Below the pieces are notes generated by a model. The model ran no database searches. It was given only the letters and a program-made list of their open reading frames with translations, and was not told the DNA's origin. DNA of 64,000 nucleotides. It comes from Zymoseptoria tritici IPO323. Its lineage: Eukaryota; Ascomycota; Dothideomycetes; Mycosphaerellales; Mycosphaerellaceae. The position numbers and the translations under genes were made by a program. The stretch lies in assembly GCF_000219625.1 (NCBI RefSeq), contig NC_018218.1:5208001-5272000 (forward strand). Direction: 5' to 3'. Each line of letters starts with the position of its first letter. The first letter of the stretch is position 1. Positions 34,184 to 44,704 of this stretch are shown here, one piece after another.

Positions 34184-35249
34184 AGTAGCTGCATTATTAC
34201 GAGCTATCTGTTACCTAAATATAGTAGGTATTTACCTACTACGTAGCTAATACTTAGCTTTAGCTTGTTAAAAAGCATCTTCTTTTAGCTTTTCTATTCC
34301 TCTACTTTATAATCTATACCTCTTATCTATTTAGCTAATTTATTAGCTAATCTATTATCTATCCCTTATAGCTATTAATAATACAATCTATATTACTAGC
34401 TATAGCTTCTAGAAGAAGAGCAGCTTTCTCTATCCTTAAGAAAACCTTCTAGTAAGTTATTAATAAAGTAAGAGCTATTAATAGTAAAGATCTCCTATAG
34501 ATTTATAAAGATAGTTCTATAGTATATTAGACTATATATTAACTTATTAAAGGAGAGATAAATAGATACTATAACAGAGTAAATGTTAGGGCTTAGGGTC
34601 CCTTCTCTTTTATAGCTTACTTTAATAGGTTTATAACTAAGCTTAATAAAGATCTCCTTACTATAGACCTTATTAATATAGTAATAGAGGAGCTATATAA
34701 CCTAAGGGAGTAGGCCTTCTTAGTAGAAAACTACCTTAGTCTAATAACTCCTAATTCTTAGGGACTTGTATTATATTATAACTAGACTCCTCTTAGCTAA
34801 ATATTAAGCTCTAATAAGGCAGAGATAAAGTAGTAGTTAGTAGTATAGTATCCTATATATGTTCTTCTTAAAATCCTTTCTTCCCTAATAGAAACTAATA
34901 TTCTCTTAGGCTTTAAGTTAAGATTCTAGGGGAATTAGCTTAGTCTTTTAGTAGTAGTTTTAGAAGGGCAGGCTATAGGTTCTAAGATATGCTTTAATGC
35001 TTTTAGGTTTTTATAGAAAAGTTTTTCTTTAGCTAGGTATTTTTCTTATAGTTTCTTAGATACTTTTGTAAAGGTATATAATTGCCTCCTTTCCTTTATA
35101 TAAATAAAAATAAAATAAGTGTTCTAAGTATTATACTTCTTAGTTTTGTAACAAATAAAATAGTATAATTCTAAGGAGGGAATCCTTCTTAGGTAGAAAT
35201 ACAGGTATTAAGGCATAAATTTAAGAGCAATTTCCCTCTTCTTATTAAG
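34184..35249. other. Copia 3' non-pol region with an unexplained plus-strand frame
   Basis: Over 1 kb separates the end of pol from the 3' LTR. From about 34,400 to 34,800 the plus strand, opposite to gag-pol, reads well if TAG/TAA are ignored: NRYYNRVNVRA, GPFSFIAYFNRFITKLNKD and LLTIDLINIVIEELYNLRE. I do not recognise it. It may be an antisense frame or a nested relic. Confidence 0.35.
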
Positions 35250-35321
35250 GGCTAGTTAGTCTAGTAGTATAATTTCTAACTACAAATTAGAAGGTTATAG
35301 GTTTAATTCCTATATTAGCCT
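35250..35321 (+). tRNA. RIP-mutated tRNA-like sequence (tRNA-Cys-like), probably dead
   Basis: A 72-base cloverleaf: acceptor GGCTAGT/ATTAGCC (one G-T pair), D arm GTCTAGTAGTATAAT, anticodon arm TCTAA-CTACAAA-TTAGA, variable AGGTT, T arm ATAGG-TTTAATT-CCTAT, discriminator T. The loop gives anticodon ACA; one RIP-type change from TGCA to TACA would come from GCA (Cys). The T loop TTTAATT departs from TTCGANT by transitions too. All arms still pair despite RIP, so the structure is real, but a functional tRNA is unlikely. Confidence 0.6.
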
Positions 35322-35323
35322 CT

Positions 35324-35363
35324 CTTATATGTCTATATTAGCTGCCTAATATAGACATATAAG
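35324..35363. repeat. Perfect 18-bp stem hairpin after the tRNA-like sequence
   Basis: CTTATATGTCTATATTAG (35324-35341) and its exact reverse complement (35346-35363) around the loop CTGC, starting two bases after the tRNA-like sequence and followed by CTTTTTG. It may be a processing or termination structure, or a small foldback. Confidence 0.8.
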
Positions 35364-35449
35364 TATCTTTTTGCTAGATTTATAGATCTATATATTAGAG
35401 GATAGTGTTTAGGGATTTTAGTTTTATTAGATAGTCTATAAGCTATATA

Positions 35450-38400
35450 TCTATCCTTATAAACTCTACCTTAATACTCCCTTTATTATATTATTCTTTG
35501 TAATAATAGTTCCTAAGAGAGATATATCTTAATCTTTTAGAGTTAGTATAGTTTTCTATAAGGCTAATAGCTAATTAATTATCTACTTTAATAAGGATAG
35601 TAGAAATACTTTTAGCCTAGGTAAAGGGCTAGAGCTTATTAATAAGATTCCTTACCTAATTTACTTCTCTTATTGCCTTAGTAAGAGAGAGGTACTCTGC
35701 CTTAGTGCTAGATAGTACTACTTCTTTCTATAGTTAAGATCTCTAGATAACTAGGCCTCCTATAATTTTAAAGAGTATTCCTAAGGTAGACCTAGATATG
35801 CTAGGATTACTAGCAAAGTTAGAGTCTAAGAATGCTTTAATCTAAATTTGCTCCTTAGTTTTCCTATATATAAGGCACTTGTTAATTATGCCTACAACAT
35901 ATCTCTAAATATGTTTAGCTACTTAAATATATAAAGGTCCTAGGTTCTAAAGGAACTTTATATAATAGTTAATAGTAAAACTAATATCTAGTCTAGTATA
36001 GTTTAATAGATATTGCAGTTCCCTAATAATCTTATTAAAGAGATTATAGTCCTCCTTTATTCCCTTATCCTAGAGGGGTTTAAGGAGGGTGTTAAGGGGG
36101 TACTTAATACTCTTTGCATTACTAAGACTATATTCTTAAAGTTTGTCTCTAGAATAGTGTTCCTAAAAGACAAATATAAAGTTATCTTTCCCTTCCTTTA
36201 GGTAAAGTCTAAGAAAGATATTAGTATTAACAACCTTAATTATGTACTTCTACTCTAATCCCTTAATTAGCTTGTTAATCTTATAGTCTAACTATCTAAA
36301 GATCTAAAAGTTATCTATATAAAGGAGAATAAGGATGCCTTTCCCTTAAAAGAGGCAAGTATTGCTAATAGTTCTTATTAGACTAAGCTTTTAGAGAGTG
36401 TCTATAGTATTGTAGTGCTAGAGAGCAGCTGCCTACTTAAGCTTATATAGTCCTTTCTTAATATATATAATATACTTATAAGTATCTTTCTTAAAGAAAT
36501 AAGCTCCCTCTAGTAGCTTAATAAAGATCTGCTTATCTAGGTTTAGATTTAGGAATATAGTCTTAATATTAACTTATCTCCTCTTCTAGCTAAAGTTAAC
36601 TAAGAGGGATAGAAGTATTCTCCCTATTACAGCTCTTAGGGTAGGAGCAAAGGTATTAATATAGTTAAGTCCCTTTCTTTATATAAATCCCCTAGCTGTC
36701 TATCTAGCCTTATACTTCTTTATAGTTCTATCTAGGAGTACCTTAATCTTAAAGACCTATTTCCCTATAAGAGGGACTCTCCCCTTAGGGAGGGTGCTAA
36801 TAAGTTTCTATTTAAGGCATCCTGTAGACTTAAGTAACTTAGCTTTCTTAATAATAGCTTTCTTCTATTCCTTATAGTTAGATCTAGAGAGAGCTTCCTT
36901 AACTATCTTAGGATTAGATAGATTAGGATTTGTTACTTTAAGTCCTATCTTCTAGATCTTACTATAGTTTTTTTTTATAACTAATCTTCTATTTCTTAAG
37001 AGTCTAAATATGCCTAAGCTTTTAGGACTTGCTTTATTACCTAATTTCTTAGGTCTCTTAGGGCTTCTCCCTGCTTTCCTCTTTCTTATAATATAAATGT
37101 CTAGGAAGGGAGTTATAGTATAATCTTAGAGGTCTTCCCTTTTAGGGCAATTCTCTGCTAATACTTAATATTATAGCTATATTAATAAGGTATTAGCCTG
37201 CTCCTAAAATCCCTTAGGACTTCCTTAGAATCCCTTAGGACTTCCTATTTCCTTAGAAATATACTCCCCTTAAGCTAGCTAGGAGGCTTCTTTATACTTA
37301 GTAGCCTCTAGCTAATTAGGCTTAGACTACTTATATTAGTTATTCTAGGATTATATGTCCTAACCTAATATTTGCTCCCCCTAAGATATTAAAAGGGAGG
37401 CTTAGTTTCTCTCTCTTTATATAGTATTAAATATATTCTCTACTTCTTAAAGATAAGAAGTAGTAAGAGGTTAGGTATCTTGCCCTTAGGCATCCTAGCC
37501 CTAATCTTAATCCTTAGTATAAATAGTATAGACTTCCTATTCTATAGTAATAGGTTGTATTAGTTATAGGAAACTCTCCCCTTAGAAGTCTAGGATAGTA
37601 GGTATTATACTATATACCTTATCCTTATTATATGTTATATAAGGAGAGGTTATAATCTTATGCTAAAACCTAGTAAGGGTAGATAGTTTAAACTTCTAAA
37701 CTATATAGTTAGTTAAAGTGTTCTTTTAGAATCCTAGATTCTAGTATTTCTCTGCTCTAGGATAGAACTTCTACGAATTAGGTCTTCCCTAATTATATAG
37801 ATATGCTTTATATCTAAATCTCCTAACCTTTGTTAGATTAATATATAGAGTTCTAGTATTAAGATCTTAATTAAATTCCTAAAGAGGAATCTTATTAGTT
37901 AATAGGCATACTAGCCTATTAGTAAGGAAGATTATATATATAACTACAAAACTCTAGAGAGGGAGAGGTAGGCTAGAGTTAATTATTATTGCTCTTGCCT
38001 TATTAAGGATAACCTTATTAGATAATTCTACAATTCTATTCTGCTTAGGAGTATAGGGAGCTAAGAAATCCTATTTTAGTCCCTTATTCTCTGCAAATGT
38101 AATTAGATTATTATTATTAAACTCTCCTCCTCTATCTAAGAACTAGATCTTAACTATCTTTTTATACTAGTTAAATATCTTAGTAGTCTATTTCTTAATA
38201 ATTTGTGCAGCTTGTAATTTAAGCTTGCAGAAGATAGCCTATCTTCTTCTTAACTTTATATTAGTAATTATAAGGATATATTTGTATCTAAAGATGTCTA
38301 GTAGAAAGATTAGTCTTATAATATTAATATAGACCTTATCTAATAAGGATTAAGGTATTAGTCTTAAAGTTCTTAATACTACTCTTTATAACCTTATAAG

Positions 38401-40100
38401 CTTATATAGCTTATAGTGCTTAAGTGTAGATATGTTAATCTACTTAAGTCCTTAGATTTAAGCCTTTGTTATACTAAGAATCTTATTCCCTATATAGCCT
38501 AGTCTCTAGTACTATCTTGTTATATTAGCCTTAGGTATAGCAAAGGCTAGATAGGATATATTCCTATTAGTTATAGAAGTAACTTTAGTACTCTCCTTAG
38601 GGAGAGAGACAGTTGCATTTTAAAGAATTAAAACATTATAAGTAGACTAAACCTTGCCTATCTTCTTATTATTCCTTAGAATATATAAAGATAGCCTATC
38701 TAGGTAGACCTTATACTTTAGCTAGAGAGTCTCTATTAAGATAAGGTTATAATTAGAGTTAGGAAAGTATAACACATCTTATAAGGTAATATTTAACTTA
38801 TTCCCCTTATACTTTATTATAATCCTTATACTTCCTAAGTATATAACTATACTTTATCTAATAGCTTAAGAGAACCTAATTAGGGTTTCTAGGGGTTTAA
38901 GGTCTAAGAACTAGGACTTATTATTAAAGAAGTAGTATAATATACTAGAATCCTAGATAATAGTATTACTCCTTTATATTCTAGCAGTAGTAATTACTAC
39001 TCTTATAAATAAGCTATCTAAATTAGAGCCTAAGCCTGTATTAGAAGAGGAGATAGGCTTAATTACTATAGCACTCTTTCCTCCCTTCTTGTTATATCTC
39101 TTACTCTTATCTTAGGACTTCTTCTTATCCTTATTAGATCCTTCTTTTCTTCTATATACTTAGGACTTTAGAGCCTTATTAGGGTGCTTCTTAAAGCAAT
39201 TTGCATTTGTATAGATATAATAGGTATACTTAGTATACTAATTATTATCTACTATAGTACCCCTAAATCCTCTTACTATCCTTTATATCTATAAAGGAGG
39301 TTCTTTAATTAATAAGGTAATTAGCTCTTTAAGAGTTATATTCTTAATATAATAGGATTATTTCTAGCTTCTTAGGTATTTTAGATAATAAAGGCCCTAG
39401 ATAAAGAATAGCCTAATCTGCTTATTACTAAAGGTAAGCTTTAAGACTAGAATGTTCTTAGACCTAGAGTATTATTCTATTATAGAGATATACTTATAAT
39501 ACTACTTCTAGAAGTCCTTATAGTACTTCTAAGTATTTATTCCTTAGATCTTAATATTACTAATTCTAAGAATCCTTAGGCTATTATAAATGTTTATAAT
39601 TATAACAGGCCTGTAGGTAGCTATAATAGTATTATATAGTTCCTTAGCTGTCTTCTCTATATCCCTAAAGTTAGGCCTTAGAGATTAGTTAATCCTTTTG
39701 CTAATAATCCCGTATGCAATTAGGTTATACTTATACTAGACTTAGAGAGGAGTTAGTCTTAGTCTACTAGTTAGAATAGGTTCTGTTACTAGAGTATCCC
39801 CTCCTTCTTTTTAGAAAGGAGTTAGAGCCTAGGAGGATAAAGTAGTACTCTCCTTAGTTAGTAGAGAGGGATATCTAACTTTAATTCCTAGCTTTAGTTA
39901 GGCAGGGCACTAGGGAATGTTATAAAAGACATAGCCTAATACCTCTTTGTCTATAAGGGCTGCTTTAAGTATCCTTAACTAGTCTAAGAAGTTACTTCCC
40001 TTTCTTAGGACTTTATTCTCCTTTATAGTTTTAAACTTATTAGCCTGCATTATAGCTGTTATTATAACTAGCTCTTTCTCGGCTCGCTAGTTAACTATCT
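35450..40100 (-). pseudogene. Degenerate copia gag-pol
   Basis: Minus-strand frames read Gag first (MQANKFKTIKENKVLRKGS near 40,050, then TAKELYNTIIATYRP), then integrase (FLDRGGEFNNN near 38,130; APYTPKQNRIVELSNKVI near 38,030), reverse transcriptase (GILILLYIDN near 36,320) and RNase H (VVLSSTKAEYLSLTKA near 35,700). Catalytic and diagnostic residues are partly kept, but TAG/TAA codons and transitions interrupt all parts. The copy is not functional. Confidence 0.9.
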
Positions 40101-40171
40101 AAATAGTATATAGTAAAGTTCTAGTAGCTGCGCTTAGAACAGACAATTCTTCCTTAAGTGTATAGTAGTTA

Positions 40172-40187
40172 CGCTAGGCTTATAACC
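40172..40187 (-). other. Primer binding site, initiator Met tRNA half type
   Basis: Directly after the 5' LTR the minus strand reads GGTTATAAGCCTAGCG. Drosophila copia uses a half-tRNA fragment of initiator tRNA-Met with a site beginning GGTTATGGGCCCAG, as I recall it. The match is good, allowing for G-to-A RIP changes. Confidence 0.5.
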
Positions 40188-40358
40188 TGTTATAATTAGA
40201 CTTAAGCTAAGTAGAAGAAGACCTCTAATTAGCAGGTATATATTATTATACAGAGAGAATCTTAAGTATAAGATTCTTACTTTAGCTATCTGTATGTAGG
40301 AATGCCTTAGCACTAGTTACGTGCACTTTACTAATAGTTAGTCTGATGATCCACAACA
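40188..40358 (-). repeat. 5' LTR of the copia element
   Basis: 171 bp, ends TGTT..AACA, followed by target repeat CTCGG at 40359-40363. Confidence 0.95.
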
Positions 40359-40363
40359 CTCGG

Positions 40364-41149
40364 AACAACCAACATCCACCGCTTCGTCAGCAGAAAATTA
40401 TGCGGACACGCCGCGCCTTCCACCGCATCCTCCTTCCGACCACAGCACGCTTCCGCCTTCTCCATCAAAGCATCATAAGCTTCCTTCAACCCCTCCGGCG
40501 TGATAAGATCCCCTTTCCCAAACCTCTGCCAAACCCACTGAAACGACACCGCCGGCTCTACACCACCTTCCTCGTCCTCATCCGAGTCCAGGAACGCAGC
40601 GAGTGAATGCTTGGGTAAGGGAAGCATCTGTAAATGCTTATGCGCACGACTACACCCCGCTTCTTTGCCGCCGTTGAAGAAGACCATGTAGTCGTTCTCG
40701 ACGGCGAGGGTCAGTAGCGTCCAAGCGGCGGCGAGGTCGGAGAGGGAGAGGGGTTCGTGTTGCCGACGGTGGGCGTCGGAGGTGAGGAGCATGAGGTGGG
40801 GACGGGCGTAGCTGAATTTGTTGATGGCGAGGAAATGCTGGGGGCCGATGGGGGTGAGTTCGTAGCCTGTTGTGGAGATGTCGGAGCCCGGGCGGAGGGT
40901 TGGGGATGGGTTGGAGGTGGAGGTGGGAGAGCTGATGGTGTGGGGTTTTGCGGTGAGGGCTGTTGTGAGGATGAAGTGGTACTGTGGGTGGGTTTAGTAT
41001 GTTGATTGTTGGAAGGAAAGGTGGAAAGCGAGGTTACGTACCTTGAGGTCGCCTTCGATGTGTTCGATTGTTTCTTGGTTGGCGTCGTAGGAGACGGCAC
41101 CGGATTTGACGAGCTCGTCGAAGCGGGCGAGCCAGTGGGTGTCGTTCAT
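40364..41149 (-). pseudogene. ATP adenylyltransferase (Ap4A phosphorylase), 5' part, disrupted
   Basis: Minus strand, exons 41149-41042 and 40981 onward with a 60 bp intron (GTACGT..CCACAG). Starts MNDTHWLARFDELVKSGAVS. Exon 2 reads GPQHFLAINKFSYARPHLML, DYMVFFNGGKEAGCSRAHKH followed by LQMLPLP (the HKHLQ catalytic histidine motif of APA1/APA2 enzymes), and FLLTKRWMLVVP. Just after VVP the copia LTR begins and the frame runs 11 codons further to a stop at 40331. The C-terminal end sits 6.4 kb away at 33847-34002. The enzyme converts Ap4A and phosphate to ATP and ADP. A truncated protein with the active site could still be made, but it lacks the last 40-50 residues. Confidence 0.9.
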
Positions 41150-41735
41150 GGTGGTGGTTGGATGATGGTCTTTAACCCTAAGCGAAGAGGTGATGTTCAT
41201 GTCTGCGAGTTGCAAGGTACCAGGGAGTATATTCAAGCTCGAGACGATCCATCGAGCAGATCTCTCCGCTTCTTATCATGTTCTCAGGTACCCACATCAA
41301 TACGCTGCCAGCAAGAAACGATTCTCGTCGTGACTCACGAGCACGGAGATATACGGGTTGCGATGGTTGCACAGAGGAACGTTCTTGACTTGCCTGCATA
41401 GGGTTGTGAAGCCATGGATCAGAAATCGCAACCCTAGCAGCGACGAATCTCGGTCATTGCAGAGCACCATACCACATCCCTATCAATATTCACCAGATGA
41501 GGTGAGTTTAAGCATAACGTATACCGCTCGTGGTAGAGCCATGTTTGGTAGGTTTGCACCGCTTGGCATTCCAATTGCATAATTCCTACGTTGGTCGTGG
41601 AACTTGGAAAATCTATGACATCTTAGGCCATTCCCTGCGGATACAAGAAGTCATATACAGCAGTGGGCGGCGACCCAGCAAAAATCAATCCACAACTCCG
41701 GACTCCAGCCCACCTGAGCTCTCTCCTCTCCAAAA
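41150..41735. other. Intergenic between divergent APA and GT8 genes
   Basis: 586 bp upstream of both genes. Short open frames only; no recognised motif. Confidence 0.5.
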
Positions 41736-42797
41736 ATGGCCGGACCCGACCCCAACGCACCACCAGCAGATCCCTTCTCGCGAGCCTGGCTCACACTCGT
41801 CACCCGCGCCTCCTACCTCCCCGGCGTCGTCCTCCTCATCCACACCCTCTACAAGCACAACTCCATCCACCCCATCATCGTCCAATACACCTCCACCCTC
41901 CCCTCCTCCTGCATCTCCATCCTCCACTCCCTCAAATCCACCTATCCCCTCCTCCGCACCCAACACGTCGCAGCCATCCCCCTCCCCACCGGCCTGAAAA
42001 CCATCGCCTCCCGCTTCGACGACACCCTGACCAAACTCCGCGCTTTCCAACCCCTCTCCGCCTCCACCTTCTCCACCATCGGCCTCCCCCGCGCGCCGGA
42101 ACACATCACCTTCCTCGACGCGGATATGATGATTTTCCGCAACCCGGACTCCGTCTTCGACATCCCCCGCCCATCCTCCGACTGGATCGCAGCCCACCAC
42201 GCTTGTCTCTGCAACATCGACAACGACCCCTGGGCGCCACCGGAGTGGAAACGTGAGAATTGTCCAACAACCCCTCTCGTGCACCCCTCCGCTCTGAACG
42301 CGGACATCCCCCACACGACCCCCGAACTCGAGAAAATAGACGCCGCAAAACAAAAAACTTACAGACTCATGAACTCCGGGCTCTTCGTCTGCACGCCTTC
42401 CGCGAACCTCTGGTCTCAGATGAACCACTTCCTCCAGCACGACCCTCGCGTCCCGACCTTCGCGTTTCCCGATCAGAATTTCCTCGACGCCTTTTTCTGG
42501 GATAAATGGGTTCCGGTCGGGTGGCAGTTTAACGCGGTCAAGACGGGGCGGTATTGGCATGCGGAGAGTTGGAGGGATGAGGAGGTGAGGGTGTTGCATT
42601 ATATTGTGGATAAGCCGTGGGAGAGGAGGGTCGGGGAGGATGGGACGGCGGGGTATTTGGGACGGGATGGGGTGACGCATGGGTGGTGGTGGAGGGAGTG
42701 GGAGGAGTGGTGTGAGGGGATGGGGGGTGGAGAGGTGGTGGAGGGGGTGAAGAGGTATGTTGGGACGAAGGATGGGGAGGGCGAGAAGGAGGAGTAG
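41736..42797 (+). CDS. Glycosyltransferase family 8-like protein
   Basis: A 353-residue single-exon protein. Begins MAGPDPNAPPADPFSRAWLT, then LPGVVLLIHTLYKHNS (first beta-strand region), HITFLDADMMIFRNPD with the DxD metal and sugar-nucleotide motif (residues about 126-141), and MNSGLFVCTPS, typical for GT8 (glycogenin/galactinol synthase-like) enzymes. The C-terminal part has HYIVDKPW and a Gly/Glu-rich tail. It lacks a signal peptide, so a cytosolic role is likely. It is not glycogenin itself as far as I can see; substrate unknown. Confidence 0.8.
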   Translation: MAGPDPNAPPADPFSRAWLTLVTRASYLPGVVLLIHTLYKHNSIHPIIVQYTSTLPSSCISILHSLKSTYPLLRTQHVAAIPLPTGLKTIASRFDDTLTKLRAFQPLSASTFSTIGLPRAPEHITFLDADMMIFRNPDSVFDIPRPSSDWIAAHHACLCNIDNDPWAPPEWKRENCPTTPLVHPSALNADIPHTTPELEKIDAAKQKTYRLMNSGLFVCTPSANLWSQMNHFLQHDPRVPTFAFPDQNFLDAFFWDKWVPVGWQFNAVKTGRYWHAESWRDEEVRVLHYIVDKPWERRVGEDGTAGYLGRDGVTHGWWWREWEEWCEGMGGGEVVEGVKRYVGTKDGEGEKEE

Positions 42798-43323
42798 GGT
42801 GGTATGTGGGTGGTGTGGGTGGGAGATCTAGCGGACGGTATCGGAGGGAGATCTAGAAACGATGTAAAACGATATCGACAGCACATAGAGTAACAGACAG
42901 AATTGAAGCGATGTTTTGAATCCCCGATTTCGCTATTTTGAATTTGCTTTGATTCTGCTTTCGACTCTGCGTGCGGATTCTGCTGATATGCCGGTATCTC
43001 TCTGCCGAAGAAAGAGGTCCTGCAGCCGTGTCGTACGCAGCATCGCTTCACCATGGTGACAGCGTGGCAGTCCTCATGTTGTTTCTCGCTACACCTCAAC
43101 AGAGCGTGCGAGCAGCCAATGCGACCAGTCGTCCATGGCCAGACGGATTCGCGGTCCTCTCTCTTCACGCGCTCACATCCGCGGTGTCTGCATCTCCACC
43201 CAGCTCTCCCATCCCCTCCCCGCCACGCCGTGCCCTACAAACGCAGCCCCACCCCCTCATCATCCCTCCCACCCATCTCACAGCCAATATCTCAACACCC
43301 ATACCCTCCATCCCCTCTCCCCC
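42798..43323. other. Convergent intergenic region
   Basis: 526 bp between the ends of the GT8-like gene and LSM8. It contains a repeated GGGAGATCTAG near 42,820 and 42,850. No gene recognised. Confidence 0.5.
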
Positions 43324-43758
43324 TCACACATGTTTCGTCCCCCCAATCTCCTCCCCCCTAACCTTCGTCCAATCAATACTCCCATCCAACTCCTCATCCA
43401 CCAATCCACACAACACGACATTATCCCCCCTCACCATGAACAATCCTCTCGGTTCCTCTTCACTCGCTTCGTCCTCGTCCGCGGACCGGATGATGCGTTC
43501 CACGCAGTTTTCTAACGCGAGGTTGGTGACGGCGTCGCAGGCTATGAGGTCGCCGATTAGGCAGCGGCCGTCGGTGAGGAGGAGGCAGACTTTTTCTATT
43601 GAGGGGGAGGGAGAGGGGTTAGTGAGGTTTCTTTCCCTTTCGTGGTATGAGGCGAGCTGCAGTGGAGACTGTGAGCTGCTGGGTATTGAGGGAATGGTGG
43701 TGGGACGGGTGATGTGGAGGGAGGGAGGCTTACTGTTGAGGTAGACGTTGAGCGCCAT
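43324..43758 (-). CDS. LSM8: U6 snRNA-associated Sm-like protein LSm8
   Basis: Minus strand, exons 43758-43734 and 43595-43324 with a 137 bp intron (GTAAGC..CAATAG), 98 residues. The product begins MALNVYLNKKVCLLLTDGRC, has the Sm1 motif, then RGLFMVRGDNVVLCGLVDEE (Sm2) and ends DWTKVRGEEIGGTKHV, the LSm8 C-terminus. It replaces LSm1 in the nuclear LSm2-8 ring that binds the 3' end of U6 snRNA. Unspliced, the frame adds an intron-encoded insert after residue 8. The first exon of only 25 bases is easily missed. Confidence 0.93.
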   Translation of the reverse strand: MALNVYLNSKPPSLHITRPTTIPSIPSSSQSPLQLASYHERERNLTNPSPSPSIEKVCLLLTDGRCLIGDLIACDAVTNLALENCVERIIRSADEDEASEEEPRGLFMVRGDNVVLCGLVDEELDGSIDWTKVRGEEIGGTKHV

Positions 43759-44068
43759 CTTGGGAGATGGGCTGAGCGGAGAGAGAGGGGGTGGTTTCTC
43801 TCCTGGGCTATGAGTGTGGTCGACGATTTGTGTTGTTCATGTCGTGAGATGTTGTTTTCTTGAGACGGACTTCAATGCGCTGCGAAAGTTTGAGCTCGAA
43901 GCTGTTGTTTTTTCATGCCTCAGGCAGGAAATATATATATTGGACGAAGATGAGTGCGATCAAGACGACCAGAATCAGACGAGACGCAGAGCTATCATCT
44001 GAAGTATGTACAGTCAACGCGAGATGTAGCCTCACATACCCCGTCACCTCTCCTCCTCCTCCTCCTCC
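43759..44068. other. Intergenic between LSM8 and CPD1-like gene
   Basis: 310 bp upstream of LSM8 and downstream of the phosphodiesterase gene, which is on the same strand. No gene or notable motif apart from a CTCCTCCTCC run near 44,050. Confidence 0.5.
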
Positions 44069-44704
44069 TCAAACCAACGCCTTCGTAACCCTCCACATAG
44101 TAAACGGCGTCTCCCTCGTCGCCACAATCGAGTCCTTCCACTCCACCACAGGTCTCCTCGTATCCACCAAAACCATACTCCCACCCAAACACAACGCACC
44201 CCCACAGCACGCAAACAGATCCCCCACCGCGAACCCAATCTTCATCTCAATCAACGCCAACTTGGCCCTGACCTCTTTCGTCGGAATATCCGCGTACAAC
44301 AAACTGAAATGCGGCCGATACTCATCCCTCGCCCACGCTTCCGCATCCTCGAACCCCGCGGCTTTCCGGCACGTCGCGGCGAAAGAGCGGAGGTTGGCGT
44401 TTTCCTTCAGCGCGATGTTGCATTTCCGAAAGTACGGGTCTTCGGCGACGAGCTCGTCGAGTTCGAGGAGGACTTCGTTTTGTTGTGGGGAGTAAGGGGT
44501 GCAGTCGATGCTGTCGAGCCATTCTTGGGGGGACTTTCCTGATGCGGGGAGCTCGATGCCGGAGGTGATGGTGATGTGGGGTGGGAAGGGGCGGATTTGG
44601 TCGGCGGGGAGGAGGAGGTTGGGGATGGTGGTGGAGATGAGTTCTTGCGAGGTCTTTTCGAAGGGGTTTCCTGGTTTGACCATGAACCAGAGGGAGAGGG
44701 GCAT
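44069..44704 (-). CDS. 2',3'-cyclic nucleotide 3'-phosphodiesterase (CPD1-like)
   Basis: A 211-residue single-exon protein starting MPLSLWFMVKPGNPFEKTSQ. It carries the two HxT/S motifs of the 2H phosphoesterase superfamily, PHITITSG (about 42-49) and PHFSLLYAD (about 130-138), at the right spacing. Family members related to yeast CPD1 hydrolyse ADP-ribose 1'',2''-cyclic phosphate, formed at the end of tRNA splicing. Here the C-terminal part WRVTKALV is complete. Divergent from the glutaredoxin gene. Confidence 0.88.
   Translation of the reverse strand: MPLSLWFMVKPGNPFEKTSQELISTTIPNLLLPADQIRPFPPHITITSGIELPASGKSPQEWLDSIDCTPYSPQQNEVLLELDELVAEDPYFRKCNIALKENANLRSFAATCRKAAGFEDAEAWARDEYRPHFSLLYADIPTKEVRAKLALIEMKIGFAVGDLFACCGGALCLGGSMVLVDTRRPVVEWKDSIVATRETPFTMWRVTKALV

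Larger units (their letters stand above)
34003..40358 (-). mobile_element. Ty1/copia retrotransposon, RIPed
   Basis: A 6356 bp element on the minus strand with 171 bp LTRs and perfect 5-bp target duplications CTCGG (33998-34002, 40359-40363). Gag lies at about 40,100-39,100. Integrase motifs (APYTPKQNR near 38,050) precede the RT (LLYIDN near 36,315) and RNase H (LSSTKAEYLSL near 35,700), the copia order. Strongly AT-rich with both CpA and CpG depleted, unlike the gypsy block. It interrupts the ATP adenylyltransferase gene. Confidence 0.95.

Noticed and set aside
41685..42680. 331-codon open frame antisense to the GT8-like gene
   Set aside because: Shadow caused by C-rich codon use; low-complexity Gly/Glu/Val composition with no domain.
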